Assembly (NCBI RefSeq): GCF_900108065.1
Contig: NZ_FNVQ01000004.1
Coordinates: 425,206-489,205 of the forward strand
From: Marinobacterium lutimaris
Lineage (GTDB): Bacteria > Pseudomonadota > Gammaproteobacteria > Pseudomonadales > Balneatricaceae
Direction of reading: 5' to 3'
DNA length: 64,000 nucleotides
Notes under the pieces: model-generated
Database searches by the model: none
What the model saw: the letters and a program-made list of their open reading frames with translations, nothing else
What the model was told of the DNA's origin: nothing
Translations under genes and position numbers: made by a program
Shown: in pieces, positions 1 through 10,638 of the stretch
Numbering within the stretch: the first letter of the stretch is position 1
How the letters are laid out: every line of letters starts with the position of its first letter

Positions 1-1804
1 TCCCCACATAGGCCAGACGCCGCTCCTCCTCAATGGTATCCATCTCGATGCTGTTGCGGTGCGGCAGCAGCTCCTCCTCCATCCCCATCAGGAAAACGTG
101 GGGAAACTCCAGTCCCTTGCTGGCGTGAAGCGTCAGCAGCTGCACCTTGTCGGAGTCGTCTTCCTCTTCCTGGCGATCCATCAGATCCAGCAGGATCAGG
201 CGCGCAATCGCCTCTTCAATGCCGGCGTCCGGATCCTCCTCCTGCAGACGCTCCAGCGTTGAGCGCAAAGAGTCGACCAGGAACCAGACGTTCTGCACCC
301 GCTTCTCGGCAACCCCTTCGCTGGTGCTGTTCTGGCGGATCCAGTCTTCATATTCGATCTCGTAGATCAGATCACGAATCGCCGCGATCGGGTCACCTTT
401 GCCGCAGTTCTCATACATCCGCTGCAGCATGTCGCAGAAACGGCGTAACCGGTCCACCGCCTTGGCGGAGAGTACCTGTTCTATACCGATTTCATCGCAG
501 GCGGCGAACAGGCTGATCTGGCGCTCGGACGCGTACTGCCCCAGTTTCTCCAGCGTGGAGGGGCCGATCTCACGGCGCGGCAGGTTCACCACCCTCAGGA
601 AGGCGTTGTCATCATCCCGGTTGACCAGCACCTTGAGGTAGCACATCAGATCCTTGATCTCTGCGCGGGCAAAGAAGGAGGTGCCACCGTTGATCTTGTA
701 GGGTACCTGGTAGCTCTGCAGCTTCACCTCCAGTAGTCGCGACTGGAAGTTGCCACGGTAGAGCACGGCAAACTCCTTGAACGGGATGCGGTCACGCAGG
801 TGGCGGTCGAGAATCTCGGTAGCGATGCGGTCGCATTCGGCATCTTCGTTACGGGTATGGATAAGCCGCAATGGATCGCCATAGCCCATCTCGCTCCACA
901 GCGTCTTCTCGAACACGTGTGGGTTGTTGGCGATCAGGGTGTTGGCCGCCTTCAGGATACGGCTGGTCGAGCGGTAGTTCTGCTCCAGCTTCACCACCTT
1001 GAGGCTGGGAAAGTCTTCCTGCAGCTGATTCAGGTTCTCGGGTCGGGCGCCGCGCCAGGCGTAGATCGACTGGTCGTCATCGCCCACCACGGTGAGTGCG
1101 GCACGGTGGCCAACCAGTTGCCGAACCAGCCGATACTGGGACAGGTTGGTATCCTGGTACTCATCCACCAGCAGGTAACGGATGCGGTGTTGCCAGCGCT
1201 CGAGCACATCCGGATGCTCTGCAAACAGTCTTACCGGCACCAGGATCAGGTCGTCGAAGTCCACCGCGTTATAGGCGCGCAGGTGACGGTTGTAAGCTTC
1301 ATAGGCGCGGGCGGCGAGAATCTCCTGCGGCCCCTGGGCGATTTCCAGCGCCTGCTGCGGCTCGACCATGTCGTTCTTCCAGCTGGAGATCTGGCCCTGC
1401 ACCATCTGCACATGGTCGGTATCTTCATTGTGATCGATCATCAGGTCGCGCAGCAGCGCCTTGCTGTCCTGGTCATCGAAAATGGAGAAGCCGGGTTTGA
1501 AGCCGAGCACCTTGTGCTCACGGCGGATAATATTCAGCCCCAGGTTATGGAAGGTAGAGACGGTCAGACCGCGGCTGGCCTTGCCCTGAATCAGGCTGCT
1601 GACGCGCTCTTTCATCTCGCGCGCTGCCTTGTTGGTAAAGGTAACCGCTGCGATATGCCGCGCCTCGATGCCACAGCTTTGAACCAGGTAGGCAATCTTG
1701 CGCGTAATTACGCTGGTTTTGCCCGATCCGGCACCAGCGAGCACGAGTAACGGGCCACCGATATAGTGGACGGCCTCCTGCTGGCGGGGGTTCAGTTTGC
1801 TCAT
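1..1804 (-). CDS. rep: ATP-dependent DNA helicase Rep (3' end cut by window edge)
   Basis: Superfamily 1A 3'-5' DNA helicase that helps replication forks pass protein roadblocks and restart. About 601 codons are visible; the C-terminal end lies outside the window. Seen directly: Q-motif region, Walker A GAGSGKT at residues 24-30, the DEYQDTN Walker B/motif II, GDDDQSIYAWRGA (motif III) and, near the edge, TLHASKGLEF (motif V) and EEERRLAYV (motif VI). The N-terminus (MSKLNPRQQEAV, then TFTNKAAREMKERV) is closer to Rep than to UvrD. The ATG at 1804 has a GAGGTG ribosome site just upstream. UvrD or PcrA are the only real alternatives. Confidence 0.93.
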   Translation of the reverse strand, partial: MSKLNPRQQEAVHYIGGPLLVLAGAGSGKTSVITRKIAYLVQSCGIEARHIAAVTFTNKAAREMKERVSSLIQGKASRGLTVSTFHNLGLNIIRREHKVLGFKPGFSIFDDQDSKALLRDLMIDHNEDTDHVQMVQGQISSWKNDMVEPQQALEIAQGPQEILAARAYEAYNRHLRAYNAVDFDDLILVPVRLFAEHPDVLERWQHRIRYLLVDEYQDTNLSQYRLVRQLVGHRAALTVVGDDDQSIYAWRGARPENLNQLQEDFPSLKVVKLEQNYRSTSRILKAANTLIANNPHVFEKTLWSEMGYGDPLRLIHTRNEDAECDRIATEILDRHLRDRIPFKEFAVLYRGNFQSRLLEVKLQSYQVPYKINGGTSFFARAEIKDLMCYLKVLVNRDDDNAFLRVVNLPRREIGPSTLEKLGQYASERQISLFAACDEIGIEQVLSAKAVDRLRRFCDMLQRMYENCGKGDPIAAIRDLIYEIEYEDWIRQNSTSEGVAEKRVQNVWFLVDSLRSTLERLQEEDPDAGIEEAIARLILLDLMDRQEEEDDSDKVQLLTLHASKGLEFPHVFLMGMEEELLPHRNSIEMDTIEEERRLAYVG

Positions 1805-2111
1805 GACACCTCAATAAAAGCTAAATGTTGTAACGATACGGCCGATCTATTAAGAGATTCTGTTCAAAAGCGGTGGTATTTTAAGACAATCCGCCACAGC
1901 TCAGTCGCAGAGTTCTCAGGAACCGCCTCCACGCATTACCCGGGACGGATAATCCTAAGAGACTGAAAGAAAACGATTTAAACAGTTGTTTCAAGCCTGA
2001 TTTGTACGTGTTAATCTGGCTGGCCTTCCGGGGCAGCCATTATCGCACGAGAGTGGCGAATCTCAGAGCACTCCGGCGCCGTACCTATCGCAGTTTCAGA
2101 AGGACCGGCAG
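1805..2111. other. Intergenic region between divergent rep and GGDEF/EAL gene
   Basis: This 307-base gap should hold the divergent promoters of rep (leftward) and the GGDEF/EAL gene (rightward). A weak sigma70-like pair for the rightward gene is TTGTTT at 1986-1991 and TGTTAA at 2009-2014 with a 17-base spacer. An AGAAGGA ribosome site lies near 2099. I see no RNA gene, strong terminator or repeat. Confidence 0.4.
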
Positions 2112-3824
2112 ATGCTGGCATTTGACCAGGCAACACACGACAGTGACAACGATCAGCAACAGCTGTTGCTGCTAGATCCCACAGCCCGGCTTGAGCCGCT
2201 GCTGCAATCGGTATTGATACCGACGGACGGCTTCCGTCTGCAGGCGTGCGCCAGCACGGAGGATATCGAAAAGAAGCTGTCGAGCGGAGCATTGCTGCTC
2301 TGCTACACCAACGATAAACCCGCACTTCAGAACCTGATCAAGCGGGTACAGCTGGCTCATCCCGGCATGCCGATCATCGTCTTCAACGATCATCTGGCCG
2401 AAGCCGATCCATCGCTGCTGATCCGCCAGCCGCTTATCGACCAACTCAGCCTGAAAAAGCTCGACCGTGACCTGCTGCTGCGTTCACTGCGCTACGCCCA
2501 GTGCACCCGCCGCAGCCAGGACGCCCTCGCCCAGTTAAAAATTACCGACCCGCTTACCGGTGTGGGTAACCGTCAGTACTTTTACCAGGCACTCGTTAAT
2601 GAGCTGCATGAAAAGCAGCAGCTGGCTCTGATCACCGTCGACTTCGACAGTTTCAGCCGCTTCAACAATGAATTCGGCCACGACGCCGGTGATGAAGTCG
2701 TGTTGGAGCTGAGCCGTCGCCTGCGCAGTTTCGGCGAAACCCGGCATATTTCCCGCATCGGCAGCGACGAATTCGCCTTTATTCTGCCGGTGGAAGAAGC
2801 CGATGTAATTGAGCACCGCACCAAGGGGCTCCTCGGTGAACTGATCGCCGCGCTTATGCCGGCATACAACATCGGTGATGGTGAAAAGACGCTGAGCTGC
2901 AGTATCGGCGTTGCCTACTCGCCCCAGCACAGCAGCGAATTTGACACCCTGATCAAGCAGTCCGGCCTGGCGCGAACCCGCGCCAAACAGAAGGGCGGAC
3001 TCAGCTACGCTATCTACGATACCCGTCTGGATCGCAGCGAAAACGAGGATATCACGCTGGAGCCCGAGCTCTGGCGCGCCCTGCAGAACGAAGAGTTCGT
3101 GCTTTATTATCAGCCCCGCATCGATCTGCGCACCGGCTGCATCACCGGCGCTGAAGCGCTGATCCGGTGGGAGCATCCGGTCCACGGACTGATCCCACCG
3201 GACTCATTTATCCCTGCCTGCGAAAAGTCAGGCCTGATCGTGCCGATCGGCTACTGGGTCATCCAGCGCGCCGGCCGCGATATGAAGCTGATCCGCGAGG
3301 CTGGGCTGCACGGTCATATCGGCGTGAACCTGTCGTTCCGCCAGTTCCAGGACACCTATCTGGCGCGCACCATCGAGCGTCTTATAGAGCAGTTCGATAT
3401 CGACACCTCGATGCTGGAGTTCGAACTTACCGAAACCGCGCTGTTCAGCGACGAGATGCACGTCAAGGAATGCATCAAGACCCTGAGCGCCCACGGCATC
3501 GCCTTCTCGCTGGATGATTTCGGTACCGGCTACTCCTCGTTCTCGCTGCTGCAGAAACTGCCGATCACCACGCTTAAGATCGACAAGAGCTTTATCGCCG
3601 GTGTACCCGGCAACCCCGATGATGAAGAGATTGTCCGCGCCATCGTCACCCTTGCGCATAACCTGCAGAAGAGCGTGATCGCGGAAGGGGTGGAAACCAA
3701 GAACCAGCTGGAGTTCCTGATCAAACAGGACTGCGACCAGGTCCAGGGCTACTTCTTCAGCCCGCCGGTGAGCCTCGACGTGTTCCTGAAGATGCTCGGA
3801 ACCAACCAGCTGCAAAGCGGCTGA
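2112..3824 (+). CDS. GGDEF-EAL protein with degenerate receiver-like N-terminus
   Basis: Predicted cyclic-di-GMP signalling protein of 570 residues, no membrane segment. Residues 1-125 resemble a response-regulator receiver fold (LLLLDPTARLEPLL start), but Tyr65 sits about where the phospho-acceptor Asp is expected. A diguanylate cyclase domain spans about 143-305; its active-site loop reads GSDEF at 217-221 rather than GGDEF. An EAL domain spans about 315-560 with EAL at 348-350, DDFGTGYSS at 468-476 and AEGVET at 524-529, so phosphodiesterase activity looks intact. Cyclase activity may be lost or the domain may bind GTP allosterically (inference). The ATG at 2112 follows AGAAGGA. Confidence 0.88.
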   Translation: MLAFDQATHDSDNDQQQLLLLDPTARLEPLLQSVLIPTDGFRLQACASTEDIEKKLSSGALLLCYTNDKPALQNLIKRVQLAHPGMPIIVFNDHLAEADPSLLIRQPLIDQLSLKKLDRDLLLRSLRYAQCTRRSQDALAQLKITDPLTGVGNRQYFYQALVNELHEKQQLALITVDFDSFSRFNNEFGHDAGDEVVLELSRRLRSFGETRHISRIGSDEFAFILPVEEADVIEHRTKGLLGELIAALMPAYNIGDGEKTLSCSIGVAYSPQHSSEFDTLIKQSGLARTRAKQKGGLSYAIYDTRLDRSENEDITLEPELWRALQNEEFVLYYQPRIDLRTGCITGAEALIRWEHPVHGLIPPDSFIPACEKSGLIVPIGYWVIQRAGRDMKLIREAGLHGHIGVNLSFRQFQDTYLARTIERLIEQFDIDTSMLEFELTETALFSDEMHVKECIKTLSAHGIAFSLDDFGTGYSSFSLLQKLPITTLKIDKSFIAGVPGNPDDEEIVRAIVTLAHNLQKSVIAEGVETKNQLEFLIKQDCDQVQGYFFSPPVSLDVFLKMLGTNQLQSG

Positions 3825-3883
3825 ATCAACTGCCTACTGAATCAACCGCCCACTTAATTAACCACCTACTGAATCAACCGCTT
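3820..3883. repeat. Four tandem 16-bp units between two convergent genes
   Basis: Four consecutive 16-base units (3820-3835, 3836-3851, 3852-3867, 3868-3883) share the pattern actgaatcaaccgcct. Units 2 and 4 differ mainly at the last bases; unit 3 is the most diverged. The first unit contains the TGA stop of the upstream GGDEF/EAL gene, and the last reaches into the TAA stop of the convergent yifB. The array therefore fills the whole gap. No hairpin terminator is evident there. Confidence 0.8.
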
Positions 3884-5387
3884 AAGTTTCCGCCAGCTTG
3901 CCCCTGTACGCCAGCGCCTCCAGCAGATGGGCACTGCCGATATCCGCATCCCCCGCCAGGTCTGCCAGCGTCCGCGCCACCCGCAGCAGACGGTGACAGG
4001 CACGCGCCGAGACATGATGGCGCACCATCACCTGCTCCAGCAGCCGCAGCGCATCATCCGGCAGCGCGCAGAACTGATCCAGCTCCTGCGCCGACAGATC
4101 GCGATTCACCTTGCCCTGCCGCGTCAGTTGACGCTCCCGTGCCGCCAGCACCCGCTCTCTCACCCTGGCACTGCCCTCGCCAGGCTCCGCCGGATGCAGC
4201 AGCTCTGCAGGACTCAGTGCTGGCACATGCAGATGCAGGTCGATACGATCCAGCAGCGGCCCGGAGATACGCTGTTGATAACGTTTGATCTGGTCCGGGC
4301 TGCAGTGACAGCGCTCAGTGCCATCGCCAAAGTATCCACAGGGGCAGGGATTCATGGCGGCAACGAGCTGAAACCGAGCGGGGTAATGGGTCGAGCGAGC
4401 CGCGCGGGAGATCAGTATCTCGCCGCTCTCCATCGGCTCGCGCATCACCTCCAGCACCCGGCGCGGAAACTCCGGCAGCTCATCAAGAAACAAAACGCCC
4501 TGGTGGGCCAGAGAGATCTCCCCCGGCCTCGGTCGCCCACCGCCACCCACCAGCGCCACCGCCGAGGCGGTGTGGTGCGGCGCCCGGAAAGGGCGCACGC
4601 CGGCGCAGGCCAACTCCACCGGCAACCCCGCCACCGAGTGAATAGCCGCCACGCCGAGCGCCTCATTACGTGCCATCGGCGGTAACAGACCGGGCAGTCG
4701 CGATGCCAGCATGCTTTTGCCGCTGCCGGGCGGGCCACTGAATAGAAGATTATGGGCACCGGCGGCGGCCACTTCCAAAGCGCGCCGTGCCTGTAGCTGG
4801 CCGCGAACATCACACAGGTCCGGCACATCGGCAGAGAGCGGTGGTAGCTGTGCCTGCGTCGGCATCTCCGGCAGCTCTTTACTGCCAAGCAGCTGCGTCA
4901 GCGCCAGCAGATGCTCGGTGGCAAGCACCTGAACCTCGCCCGTCATCAGTGCTTCTTCCGCATTACGGGCGGGTACGATCAGCTTGCGCCCGGCCGAGGC
5001 GCAGGCTACCGCTGCCGGCAAAACACCGGTCACCGGCCTTACCGTGCCGGAAAGCGCCAGCTCACCGATCACCTCGAACTGATCCAGCCAGTCGCTTTTC
5101 AACTGTCCCGACGCCAGCAGGATGCCAAGAGCGATGGCCAGGTCGTAGCGACCGCCCTCTTTCGGCAGATCCGCCGGCGCCAGATTGATGGTGATGCGTC
5201 GCTGAGGAAAGTCGAAACCCGCTGTGATCAGGGCGCTGCGCACCCGCTCACGGGATTCCTTGACCGCCGTTTCCGGCAGACCAACGATAGAAAGTGACGG
5301 CAGACCGCCGGAGAGATGTACTTCAACGGACACCGCCGGCGCTTCGACGCCAAGCTGGGCCCGGGTATGAATTATGGCTAAAGACAT
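3882..5387 (-). CDS. comM: YifB/ComM family Mg-chelatase-like AAA+ ATPase
   Basis: 501 residues, the usual length for the family. The N-terminal part (1-180) is the ChlI-like domain typical of YifB/ComM, with SIVGLPETAVKESRERVRSA. The AAA+ core has Walker A GPPGSGKS at 218-225 and a Walker B in GVLFLDELPEF. A C-terminal Mg-chelatase domain ends near LAYRGKL. ComM is known as a hexameric helicase promoting branch migration during natural transformation in Vibrio and Acinetobacter. Whether this host is transformable is not shown by the window. The downstream minus-strand neighbour side is the 16-bp repeat; ubiK lies upstream on the same strand. Confidence 0.9.
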   Translation of the reverse strand: MSLAIIHTRAQLGVEAPAVSVEVHLSGGLPSLSIVGLPETAVKESRERVRSALITAGFDFPQRRITINLAPADLPKEGGRYDLAIALGILLASGQLKSDWLDQFEVIGELALSGTVRPVTGVLPAAVACASAGRKLIVPARNAEEALMTGEVQVLATEHLLALTQLLGSKELPEMPTQAQLPPLSADVPDLCDVRGQLQARRALEVAAAGAHNLLFSGPPGSGKSMLASRLPGLLPPMARNEALGVAAIHSVAGLPVELACAGVRPFRAPHHTASAVALVGGGGRPRPGEISLAHQGVLFLDELPEFPRRVLEVMREPMESGEILISRAARSTHYPARFQLVAAMNPCPCGYFGDGTERCHCSPDQIKRYQQRISGPLLDRIDLHLHVPALSPAELLHPAEPGEGSARVRERVLAARERQLTRQGKVNRDLSAQELDQFCALPDDALRLLEQVMVRHHVSARACHRLLRVARTLADLAGDADIGSAHLLEALAYRGKLAET

Positions 5388-5420
5388 GACACCGTCCCTG
5401 GGTCATGAGGCGAAGCCGTA

Positions 5421-5699
5421 TTACTCCGCCGGTTTGTCGTTGCCTTCCTTTGCGGCAGGGGCTGCCTGCTCAAGTTCGGCGAGTCGCTTCTCCAGCTGTT
5501 CTACCAGCTCGCGGGTTCGTGCCAGAACGGCGCTCTGGGCGTCGAACTCATCCCGGGTCACCAGGTCGAGTCGGGAAAAGGTGCTCTGTACCACGGTACG
5601 CACCTGCTGCTGCAACTCTTTCTGCCCCGGCAGCTCACGGGCGCCTTCGAAAATCTGGCCCAGTTGAGCATTGAGGCTATCGATCAGTTTTTGATGCAT
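5421..5699 (-). CDS. ubiK: UbiK-type ubiquinone biosynthesis accessory factor
   Basis: Small protein of 92 residues with the start chosen at the ATG at 5699 (MHQKLIDSLNAQLGQIF). A longer in-frame start at 5804 adds 35 residues that look unlike the family and run into a promoter region. The sequence has an N-terminal amphipathic helix, then a coiled coil rich in E, L and R ending in a low-complexity A/P/E/K tail, as in E. coli YqiC/UbiK (BMFP domain). The family binds the UbiJ lipid-binding factor in the aerobic ubiquinone complex. It may be co-transcribed with yifB, which starts 34 bases downstream. Confidence 0.82.
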   Translation of the reverse strand: MHQKLIDSLNAQLGQIFEGARELPGQKELQQQVRTVVQSTFSRLDLVTRDEFDAQSAVLARTRELVEQLEKRLAELEQAAPAAKEGNDKPAE

Positions 5700-5813
5700 C
5701 GGGAATAAACCCCAGCTTGAATTGGTTGATGACTGAACACCACTATACCGCGCCAGACCCCGTACTGTCAGGCTTGGTGCAAGTCTGAAAATACAGTGCA
5801 CCAAAAAAATGCG

Positions 5814-5830
5814 CGCACTTTATCGGTGCA
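5814..5830 (+). promoter_or_regulatory. NtrC-type binding site
   Basis: CGCACT-ttatc-GGTGCA matches the enterobacterial NtrC consensus TGCACY-N5-GGTGCA at all but the first base. It lies about 100 bases upstream of the -24 element of the glnK promoter, a normal enhancer distance. Assignment rests on pattern matching by eye. Confidence 0.6.
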
Positions 5831-5903
5831 CAAAAATTGCTCAGCTTTTTTTATCGTGCACCGCCAGTTACCTGATCAATTTTCACTCTATACAAATATC
5901 TAA

Positions 5904-6362
<459 letters not shown>

Positions 6363-6414
6363 TCAATCCATAAACTGTTTAAGACGTTGTAAGGCCTGAT
6401 GGAGGGCTAAGCAG

Positions 6415-7674
<1,260 letters not shown>

Positions 7675-7692
7675 TGCTCTGTAACTGAGCCT

Positions 7693-7722
7693 AAAAGGGA
7701 GCCCTTCGTGGCTCCCTTTTTT
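7693..7722 (+). terminator. Intrinsic terminator after amtB
   Basis: Perfect 11-bp stem AAAAGGGAGCC / GGCTCCCTTTT with a six-base loop and a run of six T. It separates glnK-amtB from the second glnK. Confidence 0.92.
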
Positions 7723-7781
7723 ACGTATCTATTTTTGCACTTCGCGGCGAATGACGCGTATGCGAAAGCCGGCTATTGTAG

Positions 7782-8210
<429 letters not shown>

Positions 8211-8348
8211 GCGTCTCGACCCACCCGCTCCAACCCTTGCTCCACACCATCGACAATCGAGTTTGTGTCGCAAATCTATTGCACTAAGCCCTCTGTTTGC
8301 TAGGATCACCCTTTAGCTTTTTTGTCATGAAGTTGGGGTAGAAGTCCG

Positions 8349-10421
8349 GTGGTGAGGGTGCCCGAGCAAGGTGAGATAAGCGCTGTAGCCAGGAGTACTC
8401 TGGATGCTCTGGAGTCCTCTCCTTTGGGTGCCTGCCTGTTTGACAGCCAGGGGCGTTGCCTGGCAGCCAACAGGGCACTGTCTGCACTGATTTCCCTGCC
8501 CTCCCCGCTTCATCAGCTCAGCCGTTTTTTTCTCGACAGCGCTTCCAGCCCGGATCTCGTCAGCCGCCTTGGCGCCCTGTTTCGTGGCGACCATGCCGCA
8601 TTTTCCCTGCCGTACTACCGTATTCACAACGATGCACCTCTGGATCTGGAGCTGCACGTATCGGCAGTACACGATACCAATGGCAATGTCAGCGCAGCCC
8701 TGGTGCTGGTCACCGATGAACGGATTCACCACCTCCGGGAGCTGGAACTGAAGCAGTTCTCCAATGCCGTGGAAAACAGCGGCAGCGCCGTGGTCATCAC
8801 CGACTCTCAGGGGCGCATCGAATATATCAACTCCCGTTTTACCGATATCAGCGGCTACACCCTTTCAGAGGTGATCGGGCATCAGCCCTCGTTTCTCAAA
8901 TCCGGCAATACGCCCGGTGAGGTCTACGCCAATCTCTGGGCCACTGTCCTGAGCCACCGCAAATGGCGCGGCACTCTGCATAACCGGCGCAAGGACGGTG
9001 AGCTTTACTGGAGCCTGCAGTCGATCTCGCCGATTCTGAATGAGGATGGCAAGCTGACCAATATTGTCTCGGTCAGCGACGATATCACCCAGTTAAAAGA
9101 GCACCAGCAACAGATGGAACGGCTGGCCTTCTTCGATCCGCTGACAGACCTGGGCAACCGGCGTAATTTCCGCGACCACCTCGAAGAGCTGCTGCACTCG
9201 CGCGGAGAAGGGATCAGTGCCCTGCTGCTGCTCGATCTGGATCATTTCAAGAAGATCAACGACACCATGGGTCATGAAGCCGGGGATACGCTGCTGCGCA
9301 GCGTCGCCAGCCGGCTGCGTTTCTGTATCAATCCGCCGCATACGGTGCACCGCCTCGGCGGCGACGAATTCACCGTTCTGCTGCGTAACCTGAGCTCCAT
9401 CGACGCGGTGCGCAACTACTGTGACGATATTATCGAGCTGCTGGCACAGCCACTGGACATAGGCACGCACCAGATACAAGTCACCGTCAGTGTCGGCATT
9501 ACGCTGCTGGGCGTCGACGCCGTGGACGTAAGCGGCCTGCTGCGCAATGCAGACCTGGCGATGTATCGCGCCAAGCACGTGGGTCGTAACACTTACCAGT
9601 TCTACAGTGCCGAGATGAACGCTGAAGCACACCGGGCGCTGACACTTGAGCACGACCTGCGCCAGGCACTGGACCGGGGCGAGCTGAAGCTGGTTTACCA
9701 GCCGCAGATTGACCTGAAAAGCGGCGCCCTGGTGGGTATTGAAGCGCTGCTGCGCTGGAACCACCCCCAGGAAGGGCCTATCTCACCGGCAGAATTTATC
9801 CCCATGGCCGAGGAAACCGGCCTGATCGTCTCCATCGGCCGCTGGGTGCTGCTACAGGCCTGTCGCCACGCCGCAAAGCTGCGCCAGCATCTGGACGCTC
9901 CCTTCCGGGTGGCGGTGAACCTCTCCGCACGCCAGTTCGATGACCTGGGCCTGGCTGCTACGGTTAAATCAGTGCTGGAGGAAACCGAACTGCCGGCCAG
10001 CTTCCTGGAACTGGAGATCACCGAGGGGCTGATGATCGATAACTACAGCAACTCCCTGATGTTGCTGCACAAGTTACGTGACCTGGGCATCACGCTGGCG
10101 ATCGATGATTTTGGCACCGGCTACTCCTCGTTGAGCTACCTGAAAAAGATGCCGGTACAGGTGCTCAAGATTGATCGCTCCTTCGTGCAGGATCTGCCGG
10201 ATGATCGCGACGACCTGGCGATCACCTCAACCATTATCCTGATGGCGCGCCAGTTAGGACTGCAGGTGCTGGCCGAGGGAATAGAGACCAGCGAACAGCA
10301 CCAGTTCCTGCTCAACTCCGGCTGCCCGGTGGGTCAGGGTTTCCTGTTCGACAGGCCTCTGCCACTGGAGGAGATCATCCAGCGTTACAGTCAGGAAACC
10401 CTGACCGCGCCCCAGCTCTGA
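8349..10421 (+). CDS. PAS-PAS-GGDEF-EAL cyclic-di-GMP protein
   Basis: 690 residues, cytoplasmic. A PAS-like segment covers about 15-125, and a clearer PAS/PAC covers about 135-255 (AVVITDSQGRIEYINSRF, ISGYTLSEVIG). The cyclase domain has an intact GGDEF at 337-341 and the EAL domain an intact EAL at 465-467, with DDFGTGYSS at 586-594. Both activities are possible. The start is a GTG at 8349; GTG codons at 8352 and 8358 are alternatives, and no strong ribosome site decides among them. An in-frame TGA at 8328 excludes an upstream start. Confidence 0.9.
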   Translation: MVRVPEQGEISAVARSTLDALESSPLGACLFDSQGRCLAANRALSALISLPSPLHQLSRFFLDSASSPDLVSRLGALFRGDHAAFSLPYYRIHNDAPLDLELHVSAVHDTNGNVSAALVLVTDERIHHLRELELKQFSNAVENSGSAVVITDSQGRIEYINSRFTDISGYTLSEVIGHQPSFLKSGNTPGEVYANLWATVLSHRKWRGTLHNRRKDGELYWSLQSISPILNEDGKLTNIVSVSDDITQLKEHQQQMERLAFFDPLTDLGNRRNFRDHLEELLHSRGEGISALLLLDLDHFKKINDTMGHEAGDTLLRSVASRLRFCINPPHTVHRLGGDEFTVLLRNLSSIDAVRNYCDDIIELLAQPLDIGTHQIQVTVSVGITLLGVDAVDVSGLLRNADLAMYRAKHVGRNTYQFYSAEMNAEAHRALTLEHDLRQALDRGELKLVYQPQIDLKSGALVGIEALLRWNHPQEGPISPAEFIPMAEETGLIVSIGRWVLLQACRHAAKLRQHLDAPFRVAVNLSARQFDDLGLAATVKSVLEETELPASFLELEITEGLMIDNYSNSLMLLHKLRDLGITLAIDDFGTGYSSLSYLKKMPVQVLKIDRSFVQDLPDDRDDLAITSTIILMARQLGLQVLAEGIETSEQHQFLLNSGCPVGQGFLFDRPLPLEEIIQRYSQETLTAPQL

Positions 10422-10447
10422 GCCATTCCGAAAAAGTTATCCACATT

Positions 10448-10463
10448 TGTCGCATTCTGCAAA
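10448..10463 (+). promoter_or_regulatory. Possible ArgR half-site upstream of astA
   Basis: TGTCGC followed by eight bases and AA matches one half-site of the Pseudomonas AraC-type ArgR consensus (TGTCGC-N8-AA). Only one copy is evident, about 190 bases before astA, so support is limited. Confidence 0.25.
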
Positions 10464-10638
10464 ACATACATAAGCCACTGTTACTAAACATCTTTTGCAA
10501 AAGATTCATGCAGTTTGCATAACAAAGCCACAGACTTATCCAGTGACTAATACCACATATTCCACGCCTATCTGCCGGCAAGCGGACTAAACTCTCTGTT
10601 ATATCACTAGCAACAACAGGGATTTATGGAGGCGGCCC

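Noticed and set aside
800..1750. 316-codon open frame on the plus strand
   Set aside because: Antisense to rep, whose helicase motifs are clear.
10437..10445. TTATCCACA, a DnaA-box match
   Set aside because: Single copy with no cluster; the same word occurs several times by chance in the window, so no origin is claimed.
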